Assembly (NCBI GenBank): GCA_963717445.1
Contig: OY970334.1
Coordinates: 2,108,001 to 2,172,000 of the forward strand
Reading direction: 5' to 3'
Length of the DNA stretch: 64,000 nucleotides
DNA from: JAGVPT01 sp963717445
GTDB taxonomy: Bacteria > Bacteroidota > Ignavibacteria > UBA10030 > UBA8401
Below, one piece after another: positions 19,537-29,700 of the stretch. How positions within the stretch are numbered: position 1 is the first letter of the stretch; every line of letters begins with the position of its first letter. The translations under genes and the position numbers were made by a program. The notes under the pieces were generated by a model that saw only the letters and a program-made list of their open reading frames with translations, was not told where the DNA came from and did no database searches.

Positions 19537-22263
19537 ATGAAAAGGAATAAACTAACGTTATTGTGTTTTGTTTTCGCCTGTTGGGGATTTGCGCCGTTTT
19601 CTTATTCAGCCCAATTGTCCGAATCCTCCGGCCTGGCGTCGTTTGTCAATCCTTTCATTGGCACTGATAACTCCGGGGATACCTATCCGGGCGCGGTAGC
19701 TCCGTTTGGTTCGGTGCAAATGACGCCAAACTGGGCGGGCAATGGTTATTATTATTGGGACAAACGGATGCATGGTTTTGTGGTAAACCACATGAGCGGC
19801 GACGGCGGCGCCAATGAAGGACAGGTTCTTATGACGGCGACTACCGGGCCGGTAAAAATTGACCGGACCGAAACGGATTATTCCTTCGATCATCAACACG
19901 AAGCGGCTTCCGCCGGTTACTATCAAGTGCTGATGCAGCCTTGGAACATCAAAGCCGAATTGACCGCCTCGGTTCACTGCGGTTTTGTAAAATTTACTTT
20001 CCCCGCTGGAGAACAGGCGAACATTCTGCTGCCCTTGAGCTACGTTAACAATACCATCATTTCGAGCCATGTTCATTATGTGGACCGCCAAACTGTCGAA
20101 GGCGATGTGAATGCCGAATCGTTCAACGGCTATCACCTTGGTATCACAGTCTATTTTGTCATGAAATTCAGCAAGCCGTTTGCAACACACGGCACATGGA
20201 CGGACAAAACAATTCAGGAAGGCAGTGATTCGGCGGCGCAAGACGACCGGAAAACGATTATTGGATTTTATGGGAGTTACCCTGCTTCCACCAATTCACA
20301 GGAAGTGGATGTCCGAATCGGAGTTTCGTACACGGATTTAGCCGGCGCCCGCGCTAATCTTCAAACCGAAATGCCGAATAATGATTTCGAAGGCTACCAT
20401 CAACAAACGGTACAGGCATGGAACATGGCGTTGAGCGTTATCGAAACGAACGGCGGCACAACGGAACACAACCGGATTTTTTATACGGCGCTTTACCATT
20501 GCCTCATCGCGCCGCAAATTTTCGATGACGTGGACGGCCGTTATCGCGGCTTTGACGATAAAATTCATTCAGTTCCCGAAGGGCACAAACATTTCTATAC
20601 TACTTTTTCCGGCTGGGACATTTATCGCACGGAAATTCCGTTGCTGGCACTCATTGCCACCAAAGAGTCGGAGGACATGGCGCAATCGCTCGTCGAAGAA
20701 TATAAACAAATCGGATACATAGACCGTTGGTCGCAACGCAACCGACCGACAGCCATAATGAATGGCGATCCGAACACACTTGTTCTGGTCAATATCTGGA
20801 ACGCCGGTCTGCACAATTTTGATGTAAACACTGCTTACGAAGCCATGTTTAAACAAGCGCAGGCGGGAAATATTCACGGTTATTTAGGTGATTACGAACT
20901 TTACGACGAGGAAATGAATGGTATATCCATCAATCCCAATGCTGCAGTTGCCACCGCGCTGGAACACGAACTGGCTTTTGCCGCTTTGGGCAATCTGGCT
21001 AAATCCCTGAATAAAAACGGAGACGCCAGCTATCTTTTTGGCCGTTCGCTGCAATATCGGGAAATGTATAATCCCGCGACGGGATTTTTCCAGCGGCGTG
21101 ACAGAGAGGGGCGCTGGGACCCTGGCTTTGGCGGTTACACGGAGGGCAACAAATGGATTTATTTGTGGTTTGTTCCTCATGATGTTCAAGGGTTGGTGGA
21201 TTTGATTGGCGGGACCAATGTTTTTGACCAACGGCTTGACCAATTTTTCAAGGAAAAGTACTATGACCCGACCAATGAGCCGGATTTGCAGGCGCCGTTC
21301 CTTTACAATTATATCAATCGTCCATGGAAAACGCAGCACATTGTGGCTGTAACAGCAGATTCCTCATTCACCGACGAGCCTGGCGGTTTGGCAGGCGGCG
21401 GCAATGACGATTTGGGAACTATGTCGGCCTGGTATGTTTTGAGCCAGATCGGCTTTTATCCGGTTGATCCGGGAATTCCCGATTTCGAAGTTTGCACTCC
21501 GCGTTTCAAGCAAATTGTCATTCATTTAAGTCCACCATACTCCGGCAAACAATTTGTCATCGAAGCGCCAAATGCTGCGCCGCAAAATGAATATATTCAG
21601 TCGGCAATTCTGAATGGTCAGTCGCTGACCAAACCATGGTTCAGCGAATCTGAAATTACCCGCGGCGGAAAATGGTCGTTGGTTTTAGGCCCCGAACCGA
21701 ACCGCGAATGGGCGGCGTTGCCAAAAGACCGGCCGTACTCTCTTTGCACGGGTTACAACCACTTCCCGCAAAATCCGATTATTCATACGATAGTTCCTAC
21801 TTCGCAAGAGAAAGAAACCCCGCAAATTTGGCGTTACACAACGCAAAATCCGGACAGTAATTGGTTTCACGCAGATTTCGCTGACCAGAACTGGCAGGAA
21901 GGCGAAGCAAGCTTCGGCGCGCGGGACTGGCGCGTCCATTATGCCCGCACACGCTGGGACACCGAGGATATCTGGATTCGCCGCACATTTACTCTGACTA
22001 CCGTTAAGGGCCAGCCGGCTGTTTCAATGTGCCACGACAAAGACGCGGAAGTCTATATTAATGGCGTACTGGCACTGACAGCACCCGGATATTCGGATTC
22101 TTACGCCATTTTTCCTTTATCACCGGAAAGTGCCGCGACGTTGCATCCGGGCAAAAATGTAATTGCCATACACGTTCATCATGAAGAATTTGAAGCTCAC
22201 TATATCGATGCCGGATTAGTGGAAGTCGAATGGTCGTCAGAAGAAATTAAGGCAAACCAGTAA
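19537..22263 (+). CDS. GH92 alpha-mannosidase with C-terminal jelly-roll domain
   Basis: The ATG at 19537 has GGAAGGAG 7 bases upstream, so it is preferred to a TTG at 19519; the product is 908 residues. A signal peptide ends near 'FSYSAQ'. GH92 motifs: 'FVNPFIGTDNSGDTYPGAVA', 'EPDLQAPFLYNYI' and 'GGGNDDLGTMSAWYVLSQIG'. Residues about 755-905 ('DSNWFHADFADQNWQEGEAS', 'DIWIRRTFTL', 'VYINGVL', 'NVIAIHVHH') form an added galactose-binding-like jelly roll, probably carbohydrate binding. The gene is clearly more GC-rich than neighbouring ones, which suggests separate acquisition. It is the only GH on the plus strand and would trim terminal alpha-mannose outside the cytoplasm. Confidence 0.93.
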   Translation: MKRNKLTLLCFVFACWGFAPFSYSAQLSESSGLASFVNPFIGTDNSGDTYPGAVAPFGSVQMTPNWAGNGYYYWDKRMHGFVVNHMSGDGGANEGQVLMTATTGPVKIDRTETDYSFDHQHEAASAGYYQVLMQPWNIKAELTASVHCGFVKFTFPAGEQANILLPLSYVNNTIISSHVHYVDRQTVEGDVNAESFNGYHLGITVYFVMKFSKPFATHGTWTDKTIQEGSDSAAQDDRKTIIGFYGSYPASTNSQEVDVRIGVSYTDLAGARANLQTEMPNNDFEGYHQQTVQAWNMALSVIETNGGTTEHNRIFYTALYHCLIAPQIFDDVDGRYRGFDDKIHSVPEGHKHFYTTFSGWDIYRTEIPLLALIATKESEDMAQSLVEEYKQIGYIDRWSQRNRPTAIMNGDPNTLVLVNIWNAGLHNFDVNTAYEAMFKQAQAGNIHGYLGDYELYDEEMNGISINPNAAVATALEHELAFAALGNLAKSLNKNGDASYLFGRSLQYREMYNPATGFFQRRDREGRWDPGFGGYTEGNKWIYLWFVPHDVQGLVDLIGGTNVFDQRLDQFFKEKYYDPTNEPDLQAPFLYNYINRPWKTQHIVAVTADSSFTDEPGGLAGGGNDDLGTMSAWYVLSQIGFYPVDPGIPDFEVCTPRFKQIVIHLSPPYSGKQFVIEAPNAAPQNEYIQSAILNGQSLTKPWFSESEITRGGKWSLVLGPEPNREWAALPKDRPYSLCTGYNHFPQNPIIHTIVPTSQEKETPQIWRYTTQNPDSNWFHADFADQNWQEGEASFGARDWRVHYARTRWDTEDIWIRRTFTLTTVKGQPAVSMCHDKDAEVYINGVLALTAPGYSDSYAIFPLSPESAATLHPGKNVIAIHVHHEEFEAHYIDAGLVEVEWSSEEIKANQ

Positions 22264-22329
22264 AGCAGAAACGAAAGACGTTGAATTAATCCTGTCTGTT
22301 CGCGTTGTGGCCGGTTTTGAAATGAACTG

Positions 22330-22641
22330 TTATTTTTTGGAACATAAACTAGGCGCTGGCCAGTCTTTTACAGGAGGAGAGAGAAGAGGAGCCACTCCCG
22401 TATTGGGTGTCCAATCTTCTGGAATACTAACGGGTTGGAAATCCCATTTCCCGTTTAAGCAGATCTCTTCTCTATAAGGATTTTCTCGAGGAAAAACGAT
22501 TCCCTCAGCGGGAGAGATATCGCGCATGAATTTTACACCTTGAGCGCATACTTTTTTCGGTACAAAAAAACTCAAGAATAATACGCCAGTAAAAATTGAG
22601 AATCTCAAGATTGCGAATGTTGCTGATGGGTACTGCTTCAT
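22330..22641 (-). pseudogene. N-terminal fragment of a GH2-like glycosidase
   Basis: A 103-residue frame has a signal peptide (FLSFFVPKKVCAQG) followed by 'ENPYREEICLNGKWDFQPV' and 'VKDWPAP'. This is the standard opening of the GH2 sugar-binding domain (…NLNGxWxFQ…). It then ends at once with 'SLCSKK' and a stop. The remaining 600 or more residues of a GH2 enzyme are missing. It is the last gene of the 35.3-22.3 kb operon. Most likely a truncated pseudogene. Confidence 0.55.
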
Positions 22642-22673
22642 CCATTTGAAGCATCTATGTTATTGATAATTGC

Positions 22674-24272
22674 TTAATACTTATTGAAACTGTTGCTTAG
22701 TTTCACATATGTGTACTCAGCTTTATCATTAAGACGATTATCAAGCACTAATCCAACTCGCATAGCTGCTCCCCATGGAGGCAAAAATCCTCCATCGTAA
22801 TATTTATCAGAAGTTTTAATCGGCGTCCAGTTGACTTGGTCGGTTGACCAGAAAAATCGAAAAAGTTGACCATTTACGGCTTCCAGCTTCAATGAAATCG
22901 GGTTGCTTCCAGGAATATTTGTTTGAGCCAGAATTTGTCTTTCCCCATTTTTAAATTGAAAAAGAGTAAGTTTAAATTCATCTACCGTATAAGCCAATAA
23001 GTTTTTACTGTTGCCGTATACACAAATTCCACTTTGAGAATCCGAACGTTTGGCCATTCCCACAACAAAAGCATAGTCCCCTGTTTTTGGACTTAATCCC
23101 GCAAAAACAATTCCCGTCTGCCTTGACGTAAGTGTTAGTTTCTTGTCGCTGATATAAAGTTCGGGCTCATCTCGATCCAGATCCCACTGCCAAAACTTCA
23201 GGTTTCCATTCGTAGAAAAATCATCGATGTAAACAGAATCCCGGACTTGTACTGAATTTCTCAAAGGCATCGAAGCAGAGACCGAAGGACTATCGCCATT
23301 CTTGAATTGCGGCCATTCTGTTTTTTCATCCCAGATCAATTCATCCAACATGCCTTGCCGACCAATAAACTGAAAATCTATATAATTATAAGCATGATGA
23401 AGGAAATAAAATCGATGATCCGGTGTTTCCACTAAGGTTCCATGACCCGGACATTTCCACCGATCTCCTCCATGCAAAAGCGGAGTAAGATTCTGCTCCC
23501 AGTCGCCTTTAATAGATGTGGAACGGGAGACCATCACTTTATATGTGCAATGCTCGTCACAACAGTCGCCGACGGAATACAACATGTAATAATATTGTCT
23601 ATGCTTAACAATACATTCACCTTCGGCACCTTCCCCTTTCCATCCTCTATCATATCGGGTAAGGCTAAAATGTTCGCCCACCAACGATAATCCATCGGGA
23701 CTAAGTTCCGATGCAAGTATTTCACTAGGACGATCATGATTTAATCCATACGCTTTCCATGTAACATAAAGTTTTCCATCATCATCTTTAAAAACAAAAG
23801 GATCAATAGCTTCTTTCCCCCAGTCAATGATGATGCCATGGTCTGTAAATCCCTTGTGGGGATCCCTGGTTGTCGCTACACCAATGCATGAGACCAGATC
23901 CCCTTTTCGTTTGGCAGTGTAATACACAAAATAGGTCCCATCATTGTAAAAAAGTTCGGGAGCCCAAAAACCTTTAGCAGCCCACTTCGGAGGACTAATA
24001 AAAATAGATCCTAATTGCTTCCAATTAATCAGATCTGTTGATTCATATAAAGGGAATAGTGGGGCAAAATCACCGGAAGTAGCTGCAGCATAATAGGTAT
24101 TCACCACTCTGATAATAGTTGGATCGGGAAAATCGCCGGGGATAACCGGATTATAATAGACCGATGTGTTATCACTATGTTGTGCAACTAACGACAGCAG
24201 GACAAGAAACAATAACAACAATACAAAGGTGCGATTTAAGGTATCAGAAGATCCGTGCCTTTGATTGTGCAT
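22674..24272 (-). CDS. GH43 beta-xylosidase-like enzyme with C-terminal beta-sandwich
   Basis: The 532-residue product has a signal peptide, then 'NPVIPGDFPDPTI' with catalytic base D50. 'GKEAIDPFVFKDDDG' holds modulator D157 and 'GEGAEGECIV' holds the likely acid E217. 'GFWAPELFY' is a typical propeller motif. From about residue 340 a concanavalin-like domain follows ('YIDDFSTNGNLKFWQWDLDR'), as in GH43 xylosidases of subfamilies with an accessory beta-sandwich. It belongs to the same leftward operon as the esterase-GH3 fusion, and a xylose/arabinose-releasing role fits. AAGGA lies about 11 bases before the ATG. Confidence 0.88.
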   Translation of the reverse strand: MHNQRHGSSDTLNRTFVLLLLFLVLLSLVAQHSDNTSVYYNPVIPGDFPDPTIIRVVNTYYAAATSGDFAPLFPLYESTDLINWKQLGSIFISPPKWAAKGFWAPELFYNDGTYFVYYTAKRKGDLVSCIGVATTRDPHKGFTDHGIIIDWGKEAIDPFVFKDDDGKLYVTWKAYGLNHDRPSEILASELSPDGLSLVGEHFSLTRYDRGWKGEGAEGECIVKHRQYYYMLYSVGDCCDEHCTYKVMVSRSTSIKGDWEQNLTPLLHGGDRWKCPGHGTLVETPDHRFYFLHHAYNYIDFQFIGRQGMLDELIWDEKTEWPQFKNGDSPSVSASMPLRNSVQVRDSVYIDDFSTNGNLKFWQWDLDRDEPELYISDKKLTLTSRQTGIVFAGLSPKTGDYAFVVGMAKRSDSQSGICVYGNSKNLLAYTVDEFKLTLFQFKNGERQILAQTNIPGSNPISLKLEAVNGQLFRFFWSTDQVNWTPIKTSDKYYDGGFLPPWGAAMRVGLVLDNRLNDKAEYTYVKLSNSFNKY

Positions 24273-24290
24273 TCTTTATGCGTCCTTCAT

Positions 24291-24428
24291 TTAAAGACTA
24301 GCATCCACCGGGATATAATACTCCGATACCTTCAGGATGGAATCAACTATTGAAGTAGGATTTGGAAAAATGTGAGGATGATGTTTAAAACCAGGTTCAA
24401 CTAAATCGGCGACAGCCTCTCGTTTCAT
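24291..24428 (-). pseudogene. C-terminal remnant of an alpha/beta-hydrolase
   Basis: A 45-codon frame starts at an incidental ATG and ends at TAA 24291-24293. Its sequence 'VEPGFKHHPHIFPNPTSIVD' matches the usual C-terminal catalytic-histidine block of alpha/beta-hydrolases (…GxGHHPHSLxxPxPIVDFIL). The preceding part of the enzyme is absent, because the DUF5703 gene stops 12 bases upstream. This is a decayed esterase in the operon. Confidence 0.5.
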
Positions 24429-24440
24429 AATTCTTACATA

Positions 24441-26747
24441 TTAATTTTGGTTTACAATTATTACATCCTTTGTACGTTCTTTGGGTGTAACTTTCAATCT
24501 TGTTATTTTGCCGTCTTCTACGTGCCCCTCGACAACAGTCTTGTAGGGTGCGTGCAATTTAAAATCGGCTGACCAGTCTTTAGGCCAGGCCGGTAATAGT
24601 TGGATTCGTTTACCATCGCATTGCATCAACATTAGCTGCAGTCCGATCATGCCCGTTCCCGCGTTCTGCACATCCGGAACCTCATCTCCAGCTTTCCAAA
24701 ACCAGCGAAACCGTGCGTTACTGTAATTAGTAAACTCACTCACGACGACCTTCTGAGCTTCTTGCGGCAGACCCAGAACGGCAGCCTCCGTGCCATCTTG
24801 CCCCCAAACTTTGTCCATCGGAAATAACCGAGCATTAAAAGTATTCCGTACAAGCTGGAGATCAGGTTTGCCTACACCATAGAGCCGATAGGGGTAGACT
24901 ACATAGAGTTCAGCATTTTCCACATTGCAAGTATTTCCATATGCTTCCGCCGGCAAAATGATCGGCATCCCATTGCTATCACCGACCGCAAAGGGGGGTA
25001 TTTTGTCGTGTGCAGTTTTACCTATAGGAATGTGTGGGAGATCTCCAAGCATTCTGGCCCAGAATTCTCTTTGCTCTTCGGAACTCACATTTTTCGGCAG
25101 GTCCATCAGCCGGAGAATAACCGCTTCTAAGCCGGCAATATCGGGAGTGGGATTGATCGCTGTGAACTGGTACGTTTCCAGGGATTGCGCTGGCGCGATT
25201 TGGATTTTCCCGGAAGGAAGGTGCGGATAGTGGAAATAGTAGTAGGTCAGAATGGCATTGGTGAAGGGAACAATTGACTTGTGTGCAAAGCTGGTGTCCT
25301 CCGTGTTCTCATAATAGTCGAGCATTTCCAGTGCTACCTCCAGGGCTCCTTGAATATGGTATCGTTGCCAGCGGCTTTGCATTACGTTGGAAGGATTGTT
25401 CCAACCAAAATCATTGAGGTTGGGCAGGCCCCAGAAATACATCGTTTCCGGAAAAGACGCCCCATCGTGGTGATAGTAAGTCCATGTCCGGGCTTTCTCC
25501 ATTGGCAGCGCATTCAAATACATGTCAAACCAAGGCCTGAGGAGGTCATAATCCCCTGTGGCAACCAACGGCCAGTACAGAAGGCGTGTGTTTTGATTCC
25601 AATAGCATGCACCCCACCTTCGGTAGTCGGGATCATGGACTGCAAAGGTTGAAATCGTATCCGGCGGCAGGTCATGCCCTACCGTGAATAGTGAACCGTT
25701 AAATTTGATCGGCTGCACACCGCGACCGGCGCAAGCAGTCATGAAACGCTCTATGGCGTAGCCTTGCGATACATTATCCGCATCGGACGAGCCTGTCACA
25801 TTGATCCAGCTTCGACTCCAAAATTCCGTCCACCATTGCTCATGTGCCTTCCGTGCCTTGCTAAGTTTATTTGTATCCGCCTCGTCAATTTTCTTATCGA
25901 GATCAGCACGCCATTTACCTATTGATCCGGTTTGCTCAGTAAGGGCATAAATATCCAACTGTTGTGAATTTGATAATTTCAATGATGCTAAGGCCTTGTT
26001 ATCAACGCTTACCAGGTTGTCTCCTTTCATCGTGATGCCAAAACAGCGGTGCATTAACGGATCCGGATACTCAGGCAGAAGTGATTCCAAATGCTCTTGT
26101 TCAAAAATCATCGGATAGATGCTGCGTGTATTAAAATGGCACCAGGAAACACGGCTATCTCTTGCGGGCAAAATAGTATCCGGATAAAATGTTAAGCCGT
26201 CAGTATCGGTTCCCCACTCAAACAACCCCAAATCGGTTTTTCCTATAGCCTTGTCATCAAGATGATATTTTCTCGTCCTCCAGACTTCTGATGTTGCCCT
26301 TAACTTAGCCGGGGCTTCGGTTTGAACTTGAACATGAGCTGCGGACCGATTTGCGTCCACCCATATCCGGACGAAATTGTTACCGGCGCGGAGTTCCACC
26401 TCGCCGGTTTCCAATTTCAGCGTTTGAGTGAACGAAACTGAATGAACGAATGGATTGGGTTCAAGGCTGACGCGCACCCTGCCAAGCTTTAGAAGTTCGC
26501 CGTTCTCGCTCCAGGCGTCGGACTTTGCAATCAGCAATATAATGTCGCCGTTCTGTTCGGTCCAGACGTTCAATGCGACGTCTCCGTTGCCAAATGGCAT
26601 CGAACTATTTTCGTCGGTTCCCAGAGTATTCCAGACAACATCGTATTGCGCAACCGACTTGTCGCTTTGTCCATAGATAAAAGAAGTGGAAATAACAAGT
26701 AGGCAAAAGTAAAATAAGATTTGTTTGAAGGATCTCTGATTATTCAT
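24441..26747 (-). CDS. DUF5703 / GH95-like secreted protein
   Basis: ATG 26747 has AAGGGA 9 bases upstream and opens directly on the signal peptide (KQILFYFCLLVISTSFIYGQ). An in-frame ATG at 26771 overlaps the previous stop as ATGA and is the alternative. The N-terminal beta-domain is DUF5703-like ('VVWNTLGTDENSSMPFGNGD', 'WSENGELLKLGRVRV'). A helical barrel of the GH95/GH65 type follows ('HEQWWTEFWSRSWI', 'NTRLLYWPLVATGDYDLL', 'QLLPAWPKDW'). GH95 enzymes are inverting alpha-L-fucosidases or galactosidases; the specificity here is unknown. It is the fourth gene of a coupled operon. Confidence 0.72.
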   Translation of the reverse strand: MNNQRSFKQILFYFCLLVISTSFIYGQSDKSVAQYDVVWNTLGTDENSSMPFGNGDVALNVWTEQNGDIILLIAKSDAWSENGELLKLGRVRVSLEPNPFVHSVSFTQTLKLETGEVELRAGNNFVRIWVDANRSAAHVQVQTEAPAKLRATSEVWRTRKYHLDDKAIGKTDLGLFEWGTDTDGLTFYPDTILPARDSRVSWCHFNTRSIYPMIFEQEHLESLLPEYPDPLMHRCFGITMKGDNLVSVDNKALASLKLSNSQQLDIYALTEQTGSIGKWRADLDKKIDEADTNKLSKARKAHEQWWTEFWSRSWINVTGSSDADNVSQGYAIERFMTACAGRGVQPIKFNGSLFTVGHDLPPDTISTFAVHDPDYRRWGACYWNQNTRLLYWPLVATGDYDLLRPWFDMYLNALPMEKARTWTYYHHDGASFPETMYFWGLPNLNDFGWNNPSNVMQSRWQRYHIQGALEVALEMLDYYENTEDTSFAHKSIVPFTNAILTYYYFHYPHLPSGKIQIAPAQSLETYQFTAINPTPDIAGLEAVILRLMDLPKNVSSEEQREFWARMLGDLPHIPIGKTAHDKIPPFAVGDSNGMPIILPAEAYGNTCNVENAELYVVYPYRLYGVGKPDLQLVRNTFNARLFPMDKVWGQDGTEAAVLGLPQEAQKVVVSEFTNYSNARFRWFWKAGDEVPDVQNAGTGMIGLQLMLMQCDGKRIQLLPAWPKDWSADFKLHAPYKTVVEGHVEDGKITRLKVTPKERTKDVIIVNQN

Positions 26748-26767
26748 GGTTGATGTTCCCTTAAAAA

Positions 26768-29700
26768 TCATTCTATTATGACTGAAGTTATAAGCCGCTG
26801 ATCTTCAGAACTGCCACCTACAAATAAATTATACTTTCCTTTAAATAGTCCCATTTCCCTTTTGCTCATATCCATCTTTCTGAGATCCGCCACCGGAATC
26901 TTCATAAGTACAACTTCGGATTGATTCTCCGATAAATTGACTCTTCTGAAATCACGAAGTTCTTTCAAGGGTAGTTTATTACCTTCCGGGTACTGAATAT
27001 ATGCCTGTACAACTTCATCGCCGCCCGCCTTTCCGATATTTTTGATTTCCACCGAGAAACTTATAGTATCATTCGTTGTGTATGAATTCTGAGGTTCATT
27101 TTTCCATTCGTAGGCAAAGTCTGTGTAGCTTAACCCATATCCGAAAGGATACAAAGCCTTTCCCTTAAAATAGCGGTACGTTCTGTTTTCCATTGAATAA
27201 TCCTGAAAAGGAGGCAGATCGCTGTCATTCCTATAAATTGTTACCGGTAGACGACCTGACGGATTATAATCTCCAAACAAAACATCGGCAACAGCCTGTC
27301 CGCCGGCCTGACCGCCATACCAGGCATTAATTATAGCTGGTAAATGCTCAGATTCCCAGGGAGTAGAGACTGCACTTCCTGACATCAAAACAAAGACGAT
27401 CGGTTTACCCGTAGACTGTAAGGCCTTTAAAAATTCTGTCTGAACTCTCGGCAGAAGAATAGTTGTACGGTCGCCACCTACAAACCCAGGCTGATTCACT
27501 TGCATTTCCTCTCCTTCAAGGGTCGGGGAAATCCCTCCGATATATATGATTGCATCCGCATCCTTAACACTATCAATTACTGAAGTAATAGAAACAGAAT
27601 CAGGAATGGAGGTAAATCCAGTTACCTGGGCATAATAAATTTGCGTTTCTTTTCCCAGTTTTGCTTTTAAACCCTTCAATGGAGTAATAATTTCAGAGGG
27701 AAAACCATTGTAATTAGCCAAAGGTGTTTCACGGTCATCTGCATTTGGTCCCAGAATGGCAACTTTTTTCAGTTTTTTCGAGAGGGGAAGTGTTTGATTT
27801 TCATTTTTAAGAAGAACAATAGACTCATGGGCTAACTTGAGAGCAAGATCTTTATGCGGCTGACTTTCCAGAGCATTTACCGAAATATTCGAATAAGGTA
27901 CCATATTGGGTGGATCGAACATTCCCAATCGGAACCGTATCATAAATAGACGTTTTACAGATTCATCAATTTTTTCTTCAGTAACCAAACCTTTCGTTAC
28001 AACTTCAGCTAAAGCTAGGTATGTGTCGCCGCAGTTAACGTCGGTACCATGCAGCACGGCTCTGGCAGCAGCACCGGCAGCATCCGGATCACTTTTATGT
28101 CCGAGATAGAAGTCTGCTATAGCCCCGCAATCCGAAGTTACATATCCTTTAAAGTTCCATTCATTCCGTAAAATGTCTGTCATCAATACATCATTTCCGC
28201 AGCATGGTTGTTTTTCATAAGCGTTATATGCGCACATAACACCCGCAACTTTAGCTTTCACGACCAGCTCTTGAAATGCCGGGAGATAAGTATCCCAAAG
28301 ATCATAATCAGATATCTCCGCATCAAACTTATGCCGTAGAGATTCGGGTCCACTGTGGATCGCAAAATGTTTGGCGCACGCAGCAGCTTTCAGATATTTT
28401 GGATCATCGCCTTGCAGACCTGTCACAAAAGCCTTTCCAATAGTGCCTGTTAAATACGGGTCTTCGCCGTAAGTTTCCTGCCCTCTTCCCCAACGAGGGT
28501 CCCTGAATATATTAATATTCGGCGTCCAGTATGTTAAACCGAGGTATATCTCTCTCTTGTTATTGCGTATACTTTCATTATAAATCGCACGGCCTTCTTC
28601 CGAAGTATATCCTCCCATCATGTGCATTGAGACAGGATCAAAACACGCAGCCATAGCAATTGCCTGAGGATATGATGTAACTTTATAGGAAGTACGCGCT
28701 ACTCCATGAAGACATTCGTTCCACCAATTATATTCAGGAACACCTAACCTTGGAATAGCAGCCGCTGAATTCATCATTTGTGATATTTTTTCTCTCAGGG
28801 TCATTCTGGCTACCAGGTCATTAACTCTTTCTTCAAACGATAAAGAGGTATCTTGGAAAGGATACTCAAATTTACTTGTCTCGGCTGCCGGCTTAACCGG
28901 AGAATTGATCTTAAGCGTGGTAACAAGGAAGTTGTCTAAAGTCTCATCAAATCCTTTTCCTCCCGGATCAGTATGTCCGCCGCCAAAGGTTATCCAATAG
29001 GTCGATTTTGCACCTGCTTTCTGCAATTCTTCCTGTAGCTCCTTTCCCTCTAAACCAGGGACTATAGGATCTTTTTCGCCATCACAGATAAGGAGTGGAG
29101 GAACATTCTTACTTACGTGGCTTATCGGACTCATCCCTAAATATAGTTTTTTATGTCCCTTGGAATCCGGAACAATACCATGGAAAAGAGACCGTAAACG
29201 GGGACGCGAATCGTTTGGAATATTAGGATCGGCATCCCGATATGTAATTTTACCTTTCGATGTTTTCACAACGTCATCCGGTCCCTCATGCCAAAATCTC
29301 AATAAATCAGTAGGAGCAACATTACTAAAGCAATTGCAAACATGCGCACTTATTCCTTTCAATTCAGGCGTCGGTCCTCCATCATTGAAATTTTCGGGTA
29401 CCATAGCAACCATCAAGCTCAGATGCCCCCCGGCTGAACCGCCCATACAACCAATTCGATCCGGATCGATATTAAACCGGGTTGCATTTTTTCGGATAAA
29501 GCGTACTGCGTTGCGGCAATCGCGTATGCTCTCAGGAAATCCCCCATCTTTACCAAGACGGTATTGAATTGAAAAAACTGCAATGCCTTTACTTGTAAAA
29601 GCTTTGGAGATCATTGTTGCCGGCTCACCTCCGAACCACCATCCTCCATGAATATCTATCATTGCAGGAGCCGGTGCTTCTGTACTATCCGGTATAAAAG

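Noticed and set aside
19606..20241. Long minus-strand frame opposite the GH92 gene
   Set aside because: It is an antisense frame kept open by the GC-rich codons of GH92; its product has no domain features.
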